A stretch of 61,305 bases of DNA from an uncultured Bacteroidia bacterium (lineage in GTDB: Bacteria > Bacteroidota > Bacteroidia > Bacteroidales > UBA932): positions 1 through 61,305 of the forward strand of contig CADCJX010000014.1 of assembly GCA_902801885.1 (NCBI GenBank), written 5' to 3'. The translations under genes and the position numbers were made by a program. Below are positions 54,972 to 61,305 of this stretch, one piece after another (the first letter of the stretch is position 1; each line of letters starts with the position of its first letter). The notes below the pieces were generated by a model that saw only the letters and a program-made list of their open reading frames with translations, had not been told where the DNA came from and ran no database searches.

Positions 54972-57935
54972 TTAGAATTTAACCGAAAGCATTGCAGTGT
55001 AGGTGCGCATGATCGGGAAGACGTTGTTGTCGATACCACCTCCGATAGTTGCATTGTTCAGGATCGGAGTCAGACCGGAGTATCCCGTCAATGTAGCGAC
55101 ATTGTTGCATGAGAGAGCGAACCTCAGGCCCTTGATGTAGTTCAGGCCGAGCTTGCTGGCGGGGAGGTTGTAACCGAGAGTGATGTACTCGATATTGACA
55201 TAGTCACCCTTCTCGAGCCAGTAGGAAGTGTGCTGTGCGTTGTAGACGCCGAGCTCTTCCGCGCTCTTGAGAACATTGTAGGTCGGGAATGCACCGAGGT
55301 TGGAGAGCCTCAGGCTGGTGAAGTTGTAGATGTGGTGTCCGAAACCACCGTTGAGCTGGGTGGAAAGATCCCAGTTCTTGTAGCGGAAGGTACCGCCGAA
55401 GCTGGCGAACACCTTCGGAGTTGCCTGTCCGAGGAACTCGCGGTCACCTTCGTCGTCGAGGGTGATACCACCGTCACCGTTGACATCCTTTACCTGATAA
55501 GTCTTCTTTCCTGTGTCGTCGGTCTTGAAACCGTCGTGGACAGGGAGGCGGAAGATGTTGACAGGATAGCCTTCGGTCATGTAGACAACGTTGGTGTTGG
55601 AGGTCAGACCGTTACAGCTTGCGCTGTTGAGGGCGATGTACTTGGAGGTGGTCAGGTCCTGTCCGTTGTAGGTACCGGAAAGGCTGACGAGTTTGTTCTT
55701 CTGGAAAGCGACGTTGCCCTGGAGGGTAAGTCCCATGTCCTTGGTCTCGATGGGGGCTGCATGGAGTCCGATCTCGATACCGTTGTTGGACATTTCACCC
55801 ATGTTGGCGAGGAGGCTCGTGTAGGTGAACGGAGGGACAGGTACCTGATAGGTGTAGAGGAGGTCGCGGGTGGTCGACATGTAGGCGTCGATTGTACCGC
55901 TGAACCTTCTGCGGAACATCGAGAAGTCGATACCGGCGTCGAAGGTGTACTTGGTCTCCCACTTGAGGTCCGGGTTAGGGTTGGAGTCAAGTGCGTAAGT
56001 GGTGACGGTTGCACCGTTGTAGGTGGTGGTACCGTTAGGAGACATGAGGGAGAGTGAACGGTAAGGATCGATCGCATCCTGGTTACCGGTGACACCGTAA
56101 CCGACACGGAACTAGAGGTTGTTGAAGAGCCTCTGGTTCTTCATGAATCCTTCATTGCTGACGATCCAAGCCAGGGAAGCTGAAGGGAAGAAGCCCCACT
56201 TGTGGTTAGCACCGAGCTTGGAGGAACCGTCAGCACGTGCGTTGAGTGTAATGACATAGCGGTTGTCGAACATGTAGTTCAGACGGCCGAGGTAGGACAT
56301 CAAGGTGTACTCGGTAGCATTGGACTGGACATCGCCCCACTTGACGGTGGAACCAGCCTGCATGTTGTTGTACTTGAAGTAGTCGGTCTCGAAACCTGTT
56401 GACTTGGCGTAGTTGTACCAGTAGTTGTACTTCTGGGCCTCAGTGAGGGCGAGAGCGCTGATGGCGTGCTTTCCGATGGTCTTGTTATAGGACAGCTGGA
56501 AGCTTGCCATTCCATTGGTATTCAGGTTGGTTGAGTTGTTGGCTTCACCACGGGCTACCCTGTAGCTCTTCACATCGTGAGGGAAGTAGTTACGGTTGAG
56601 ACGGTTGGTGTAGCTGTAGGATCCGAAGACACTGGCGGTGAGGCCGTCGATGATCTTGTAGGTGGCACGGCCGCTTGCAACGACGCGGGCGACACTCTCC
56701 TTATGGATGTAGTCGAGATAATCTCCGGGGTGGGTGATGGTCTCGGCATTGGGGTCATAGTCCCAGAGACCGGTGCTTATGTTGCGGTGTCCAGGGAACG
56801 TAGGGTTGTAGGCGGCGGCACCTGTGAAGATACCTGTGTCGATCCAATCCTTGTCCATGAGGGTAGCCATGATGTTCATCTCGAGGGTGAGCCTGTCATT
56901 CAGTCCCTTCTGGCTGGCGGACATACGGGCCATATAGTTGGTGTTGCCTGCGTTCTTGACGACATTGTCACGCTGCCTTACGCCGATAGAGGCGTTCATG
57001 TTGGATTTTGCGTTTCCTGCGGTGAAGGAGAGGTTGTGGTTGTTCTGGGTCACCATGTCGTTCATGATCCAGTCCATCCAGTAGGTGTCATCGCCCATGT
57101 CGATACCAGCACCACCGAACTTGCCGGAGTTGAGTGCCCTGTACTCGCTGGCGTTGAGAACCTGGAGCTTCTTGTAAGGGTTGGAGATACCAAACTGACC
57201 GCGGTACTCGATCTGCTGACGGCCCTCACGGCCCTTCTTGGTGGTGACGACGATGACGCCGGCAGCACCACGGGAACCGTACTGAGCGGTCTCGGAAGCG
57301 TCCTTGAGGACAGTGATTTCCTGGATGTCATCCGGTGAAAGTGCGAAGAGCATTCCCACGTCGCCGAAGACACCGTCCATGATCACGAGAGGGGTGTTAC
57401 CTCCGGAGAGGGAGGTTGTACCACGGACTCGGATTGTAGGATTGTCCTGGACGTTGCCACCATTGGAGGAAATGACGAGTCCGGGGACCTTACCACGGAT
57501 GGCGTCGACAGCAGTCGACACGTAACCGGTGTTCATGTTTTCTTCAGTGATACGGTCAACGGCACCGGTGATGGTGCGCTTGTTACCGACGGCATAACCG
57601 ACGACGACGGTCTCGTCAAGGGTCGTGTTTTCCTCGACAAGCACGAAGTCGATGACGCTTCTGCCTCCAATCTCTACCTCCTGGCCTTCGTAACCGATGC
57701 AGGAGACTGCAAGGACAGGATTGTTCTGTGTGTAAGTGAATGAATACTTACCATCGACGCCCGTGGAGGTTCCGACGGTAGTACCCTTGATCATGACGGT
57801 CACGCCAGGAACCGGCGCTCCGTCTTCACCTTTTACGGTTCCGCTGATGCTCTTGGACTGTGCGTTGGCGAGAACGCCTGCCATAATGGCCACGACAGTA
57901 ATCAGCATCGCTTTTAGCGAAAAAGATTTGGTCAT
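54972..57935 (-). pseudogene. SusC/RagA-family TonB-dependent transporter, interrupted by one amber codon
   Basis: Outer-membrane TonB-dependent importer paired with SusD. Signal peptide to about residue 26, carboxypeptidase-regulatory-like domain (about 30-105), plug (about 115-230, LDETVVVGYAVGN, PTIRVRGTTSL, LVIMDGVFGD, SRGAAGVIVVTTKKG), then barrel. Codon 608 is TAG at 56112-56114; the same frame continues without any shift through FRVGYGVTGNQDAIDP, a conserved barrel segment, to a normal C-terminus at 54972, 987 codons in all. The expected residue here is usually basic, so a one-base change (for example from AAG) explains it. The strand-to-barrel truncation should abolish function unless suppressed. 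TAG is used as an ordinary stop elsewhere in the window (gcvH, gcvPA, gcvPB, AlkD). Confidence 0.9.
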
Positions 57936-58018
57936 AATGAATGATTTGTGTTAGTTGGTGTGTATAGAATAGTAGTATTAGTTATCTCTGAATGCCGTTA
58001 TTAAGTCATATAAGTATG

Positions 58019-58026
58019 CAAATATA
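58019..58026 (-). promoter_or_regulatory. Bacteroidota -7 box of susC
   Basis: TATATTTG on the minus strand; it leaves a leader of about 80 AT-rich bases before susC, a common arrangement for post-transcriptional control of SusC genes. Confidence 0.6.
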
Positions 58027-58144
58027 AGTATTAAAACTGTTAAAACACAACATATTTAATTGTGAACGTTTTAATTTTAGCGAATTAGTGATTATCGAGT
58101 TTTAATTATAAACAATTGAAATGTAGCAATTCGTGTAATCTTGT

Positions 58145-58152
58145 TATATTTG
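58145..58152 (+). promoter_or_regulatory. Bacteroidota -7 box at the SpoU start codon
   Basis: TATATTTG ends four bases before the ATG at 58157; a leaderless message is expected. Confidence 0.65.
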
Positions 58153-58156
58153 TGTC

Positions 58157-58738
58157 ATGGATGAACCCAACAGAAAACTCCTTAACATTGAACTCGGCCG
58201 TGTGAGTCCGGAGGAGTATCGTTCAATACCTGAGTCCGGAATAGTTGTTGTCCTTGACAATGTCCGCAGCGCCCACAATGTGGGTTCTGCCTTCAGAAGC
58301 TGCGATTCTTTCAAGATTGACAAGCTCTGGCTTTGTGGAATCTGTGCAGTACCACCTTCTGCCGAAATCCGCAAAGCTGCTCTTGGAGCCGAGGAAAGTG
58401 TTCCATGGGAGTATTCGCAAAATACCATCGAAGCGGTCGAATCACTGAAGGAAAGCGGCTATGTAGTAGTGGCGGTTGAACAGACTGTCCATTCGGTCAG
58501 CCTGGAGGATTTTGAACCTGAGTGTTGGGATGCATCGTCGCAGACGGGAAAGAAGTACGCCTTTGTTTTCGGCAATGAGGTCGACGGAGTGAGCCAGGAA
58601 GTGGTTGATGCCTCAGATTTTTCCCTCGAAATCCCACAGTTCGGTACCAAACATTCACTCAACGTCTCGGTGTCAGTGGGAGTGGTCCTCTGGCATTTTA
58701 CCTTCCGAAAATTATTATATAAAGTAAATCCTCGATAA
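58157..58738 (+). CDS. TrmH/SpoU-family RNA 2'-O-methyltransferase
   Basis: SPOUT-class tRNA or rRNA ribose methyltransferase, 193 aa. SpoU motifs: VVLDNVRSAHNVGSAFRSCDSF (motif 1, RNA-binding Asn and Arg), FVFGNEVDGVSQEV (motif 2) and IPQFGTKHSLNVSVSVGVVLWHF (motif 3). No N-terminal substrate-binding domain, as in small TrmH-like proteins. Target unknown. The message is probably leaderless; the MFS transporter starts 2 bases after its stop. Confidence 0.92.
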   Translation: MDEPNRKLLNIELGRVSPEEYRSIPESGIVVVLDNVRSAHNVGSAFRSCDSFKIDKLWLCGICAVPPSAEIRKAALGAEESVPWEYSQNTIEAVESLKESGYVVVAVEQTVHSVSLEDFEPECWDASSQTGKKYAFVFGNEVDGVSQEVVDASDFSLEIPQFGTKHSLNVSVSVGVVLWHFTFRKLLYKVNPR

Positions 58739-58740
58739 TC

Positions 58741-60096
58741 ATGCAGAACAAGAAAAACCTTACGTTCTGGGATATGTGGAACCTGAGTTTCGGGTTCTTC
58801 GGCGTGCAGATTGCCTACGCCCTCCAGAGTGCGAACATCAGCAGGATATTCGCGACCCTCGGTGCCGACCCGCATCAGCTTAGCTTCTTCTGGATCCTTC
58901 CTCCTCTGATGGGAATGATAGTCCAGCCACTCATTGGAAAGTATTCAGACCGCACATGGTGCAAGATGGGCCGCAGGAAACCATATCTCCTTGTCGGAGC
59001 CATCGTGGCCGTGCTGGTGATGATATTCCTTCCCAATGCCGGCAACCTCAGTTTCTCTTCAAGGCTCATCCTTGGCCTGAACGGTGCCATGTGGTTCGGC
59101 CTTTTCTCCCTCATATTCCTTGACACATCCATCAACGTGGCCATGCAGCCTTTCAAGATGATGGTCGGTGACATGGTGAACGAGGAGCAGAAGGCCCAGG
59201 CCTATTCAATCCAGTCTCTACTGTGCAACGCGGGAAGTCTCGTAGGGTACCTCTTCCCGATCTTCTTCACCTGGATAGGAATAGCCAATACCGCTCCTAA
59301 GGGTCAGATCCCCCAGTCGGTGATCTGGAGCTTCTACTGCGGGGCCGCCATCCTGATTGCCTGCGTCATGTACACCTTCTTGAAAGTCAAGGAGATGAAT
59401 CCTCAGGAATATGCTGAATTCCATGGGATTGAGGATCCTTCGGCTTCGCTCAGGATGACAGAGAAGGGGGGCAGGAAGACAAAAGAGGGGCTTTTCAGCC
59501 TCCTGTTCCATGCACCGAAGACTTTCTGGACTGTCGGACTCGTCCAGTTCTTCTGCTGGGCAGCCTTCATGTACATGTGGACTTATTCGAACGGTACCAT
59601 CGCAGCCAACTGCTGGAATGCCACCGACACTGCTTCCGAAGGTTATCAGGCTGCAGGTAACTGGGTCGGAGTGGTCTTTGCCATCCAGGCCGTGGGCTCG
59701 ATCCTGTGGGCCATCGTCATTCCCAAGTTCAAGTCCCTCAAGCTCGCTTATGTTGTGAGTCTGCTGCTTGGAGCCATAGGATTCATCTCAGTGGCCTTCG
59801 TACACAACCAGTACGTACTCTTTCTCTCCTATTTCCTTATAGGAGCAGCCTGGGCAGCAATGCTTGCACTTCCTTTCACCTTGCTGACCAATTCGCTCAG
59901 CGGCGAGCACATGGGCAGCTACCTCGGCCTCTTCAACTGCACCATCTGCCTTCCCCAGATCATAGCTGCTGCCCTCGGCGGCGTGATCCTGAAGCTCTGC
60001 GGTGGAGTCCAGGCCAACATGATGATCATCGCCGGAGTTCTCCTCATTCTCGGTGCGGTCAGTGTACGTTTCGTAACAGAGAAACATTCTAAATAG
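58741..60096 (+). CDS. MFS sugar transporter (SLC45/GPH-like) with repeat-derived loop insert
   Basis: Inner-membrane carrier, 451 aa, about twelve transmembrane helices. SLC45-type signatures: FWDMWNLSFGFFGVQIAYALQSANISRIF, PPLMGMIVQPLIGKYSDRTWCKMGRRKPYL (loop 2-3 with the RRxP motif) and LPFTLLTNSLSGEHMGSYLGLFN. Such transporters in Bacteroidota carry maltose, sucrose or related disaccharides; the neighbouring GH13 gene supports maltodextrin (inference). In the central cytoplasmic loop, residues about 231-240 (EDPSASLRMT) are encoded by dispersed repeat copy 3. The frame is kept. Confidence 0.92.
   Translation: MQNKKNLTFWDMWNLSFGFFGVQIAYALQSANISRIFATLGADPHQLSFFWILPPLMGMIVQPLIGKYSDRTWCKMGRRKPYLLVGAIVAVLVMIFLPNAGNLSFSSRLILGLNGAMWFGLFSLIFLDTSINVAMQPFKMMVGDMVNEEQKAQAYSIQSLLCNAGSLVGYLFPIFFTWIGIANTAPKGQIPQSVIWSFYCGAAILIACVMYTFLKVKEMNPQEYAEFHGIEDPSASLRMTEKGGRKTKEGLFSLLFHAPKTFWTVGLVQFFCWAAFMYMWTYSNGTIAANCWNATDTASEGYQAAGNWVGVVFAIQAVGSILWAIVIPKFKSLKLAYVVSLLLGAIGFISVAFVHNQYVLFLSYFLIGAAWAAMLALPFTLLTNSLSGEHMGSYLGLFNCTICLPQIIAAALGGVILKLCGGVQANMMIIAGVLLILGAVSVRFVTEKHSK
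59433..59459 (-). repeat. Dispersed repeat, copy 3 (inside the MFS transporter gene)
   Basis: Reverse orientation relative to copies 1 and 2; contains CTTCGCTCAGGATGAC and one extra G. Read in frame as PSASLRMT in a cytoplasmic loop. Confidence 0.85.
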
Positions 60097-60104
60097 TTAG
60101 AACC

Positions 60105-61184
60105 ATGACCATCCATGCAAATGCCCGCAAGGCCGTATTCGCCGTGCTGGCGATAATAACCGTTGCAGCTTCCTGCAGCCGGAACCCCAAGGCTCCTGTC
60201 GCTGCGAATGACTGGACTGAGGACGCCGTCATCTACGAACTGAACGTGCGTCAAGCGACTTCCGAAGGTACTTTCAAGGCGGCTGAGGCCAAGCTTCCTG
60301 AACTGAAGGAACTAGGAGTCGACGTGGTCTGGATAATGCCACTGTATCCTATTGGAGTCGAGGGGCGGAAGGGAACCCTGGGATCATACTATGCAATAAA
60401 GGATTATTGTGATGTCAATCCTGAATTCGGCACCCTGGCAGATTTCGACAGTTACCTTTCGAAGGCCCATGAACTAGGCCTCAAGGTGATTATCGACTGG
60501 GTTGCGAACCACACCTCGCCGGATCATCCGTGGGTGACGGAAAAGGCTGCCGACTGGTATGTCCGTGATGCTGACGGCAAGACAGTCGTTGAATATGACT
60601 GGACGGACATAGCAAAGCTCAATTACGGCAGCAAGGACATGCGTGCCGAAATGGAGAAATGCATGCGTTTCTGGCTGGACCGAGGGATCGACGGCTTCCG
60701 TTGCGACGTGGCGCCCCAGGTCCCGCAGGACTTCTGGTCCGCTGTGTTTACGAAATTCAGGAATGAATATTCCAGAAGGCTGTTCTTCCTTGCAGAGGGG
60801 GAGGAGACCTGGCTCAATGATGCAGGATTCGACTGTACCTATGCCTGGAGGCTCCATCATCTGCTCAATGACATTGCCCAGGGCAAGGCGGATGCCGACA
60901 GCTTGCTCAAGTACCTGAAATGGAACGAAGAAGGGTATGGCAATTCCCACCGGCTGATGTTCACCTCCAACCATGATGAGAATTCCTGGAACGGCACTGA
61001 GTTCGAGAGGATGGGAGATGCCTGGAAAGCGATGGCCGTTCTTTGCTGGACACTGCCAGGCAGCCAGCCCCTGATCTACACCGGCCAGGAGGTTGGCTAT
61101 GACAATGAGAAGCACTTCATGAAGACCTTCAAAGCCATGTGCGGAGTATCTCCCGGAGAGTATAGGAAGAATATGACAACCTGA
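60105..61184 (+). CDS. GH13 alpha-amylase-family lipoprotein, C-terminus replaced by AraC-like tail
   Basis: 359 aa reading frame with lipobox Cys24 (VAASC). The GH13 (beta/alpha)8 core is normal up to about residue 333: VVWIMPLYPIG, VIIDWVANHTS (region I), GFRCDVA with Asp201 (nucleophile region II), FLAEGEE with Glu231, FTSNHDEN with Asp291, and LIYTGQEVGYD. After GYD the family would continue for another 100 or more residues; instead the protein reads NEKHFMKTFKAMCGVSPGEYRKN and stops, which matches the end of the second helix-turn-helix of AraC regulators. The enzyme thus lacks part of its barrel end and its C-terminal beta domain. Either a real microhomology fusion or a misjoin at the sequence end. 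Confidence 0.8.
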   Translation: MTIHANARKAVFAVLAIITVAASCSRNPKAPVAANDWTEDAVIYELNVRQATSEGTFKAAEAKLPELKELGVDVVWIMPLYPIGVEGRKGTLGSYYAIKDYCDVNPEFGTLADFDSYLSKAHELGLKVIIDWVANHTSPDHPWVTEKAADWYVRDADGKTVVEYDWTDIAKLNYGSKDMRAEMEKCMRFWLDRGIDGFRCDVAPQVPQDFWSAVFTKFRNEYSRRLFFLAEGEETWLNDAGFDCTYAWRLHHLLNDIAQGKADADSLLKYLKWNEEGYGNSHRLMFTSNHDENSWNGTEFERMGDAWKAMAVLCWTLPGSQPLIYTGQEVGYDNEKHFMKTFKAMCGVSPGEYRKNMTT

Positions 61185-61305
61185 TGGCGAAATGGTGGCA
61201 GATGATCTCATGACTTAGAGCCAAGGGATCACTTGCCACTGGAAAGAAAACATACATTTTTGAATCATGGATTCAAAAATGCAGCAAATAGGCCAATTGA
61301 GAATG
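61185..61305. other. Non-coding end of window with a perfect 27-base palindrome
   Basis: CATTTTTGAATC (61255-61266), ATG, then GATTCAAAAATG (61270-61281): 12-base arms. No gene is recognised in the last 120 bases. Base composition differs from the upstream coding sequence, consistent with a junction near 61089-61106. Confidence 0.6.

Noticed and set aside
54972-56045. A separate gene encoding a 357-aa barrel fragment
   Set aside because: It is in the same frame as the upstream half, separated only by one TAG, and begins in the middle of the conserved barrel sequence; it is the 3' part of the interrupted susC.
56112-56114. Genetic-code reassignment of TAG
   Set aside because: TAG ends gcvH, gcvPA, gcvPB, the AlkD-like gene and others in this window at family-typical positions.
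55230-57338. Long plus-strand reading frames (275 and 253 aa) opposite susC
   Set aside because: They mirror the strongly biased codons of susC, are Val/Gly-rich with no motif, and no promoter box precedes them.
54972-57935. Functional two-piece barrel made from both SusC halves
   Set aside because: The break is inside the barrel and the second piece would lack a signal peptide, so it could not reach the outer membrane.

Overview
The window reads as chromosomal DNA of a Bacteroidota (Bacteroidales-like) bacterium. Support: almost every intergenic region with an outward-facing gene carries a TAnnTTTG box, the Bacteroidota -7 promoter element, and Shine-Dalgarno sequences are not evident; there is a SusC/SusD pair, several lipoproteins, OmpA-type envelope proteins with Bacteroidota features, and a surE-lpxB pair. 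The genus cannot be fixed from sequence reading alone. There is no phage, insertion sequence, CRISPR array or plasmid module; most of the window is ordinary core genome.

Layout. 1-4.4 kb (minus): HAD phosphatase, sialidase-like lipoprotein and uvrB. 4.4-11.8 kb (plus): acyl-CoA ligase, htpG, a small unknown gene, a helix-hairpin-helix protein, a double FGE-sulfatase lipoprotein and a DRGH nuclease. 11.9-16.2 kb: complete glycine cleavage gene set gcvT-gcvH-gcvPA-gcvPB with a split P protein. 16.4-24 kb: tRNA-Ala(GGC), AlkD-like repair protein, TonB-linked outer-membrane barrel, sugar porter, SEC-C protein, trmD. 24-34.4 kb: DUF349 protein-yidC-YggS, OmpA lipoprotein, gap, surE-lpxB-secreted propeller-like protein, GH25 lysozyme. 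34.4-40.4 kb: rubrerythrin, C1 peptidase, pssA, alpha/beta hydrolase, lipoprotein, 3'-5' exonuclease, RlmI-like methyltransferase, tRNA-Cys(GCA). 40.4-46.9 kb: GH127 and GH2 glycosidases (divergent) and a major OmpA-family protein. 46.9-47.4 kb: gene-free, two large structured palindromes. 47.4-53.1 kb: glyA, then a three-gene envelope operon (thioredoxin-fold lipoprotein without its cysteines, DUF6057-like membrane protein, beta-propeller lipoprotein with one CxxCH). 53.2-61.3 kb: SusD and a SusC interrupted by one amber codon, then SpoU methyltransferase, a sugar MFS transporter and a GH13 gene whose 3' end is replaced by what looks like the tail of an AraC regulator.

Most notable observations: (1) a family of large imperfect palindromes (6359-6483, 46989-47152, 47166-47328) sharing short boxes while the stems differ in sequence yet stay self-complementary, so structure rather than sequence looks conserved; (2) a single in-frame TAG in an otherwise intact SusC; (3) a GH13-AraC chimera at the window end; (4) a short dispersed repeat that has entered two coding sequences in frame and supplies the start codon of a third gene; (5) promoter boxes so close to start codons that several genes should be transcribed leaderless; (6) the redox-dead thioredoxin-like/DUF6057/CxxCH-propeller operon.

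Metabolic reading: the window encodes glycine cleavage plus serine hydroxymethyltransferase, glycolysis (gap), fatty acid activation, lipid A and phosphatidylserine synthesis, and plant- or host-glycan degradation (GH127, GH2, GH13, sialidase-like, SusCD), consistent with an anaerobic, gut-type saccharolytic life; rubrerythrin supports anaerobiosis. Those life-style statements are inference.
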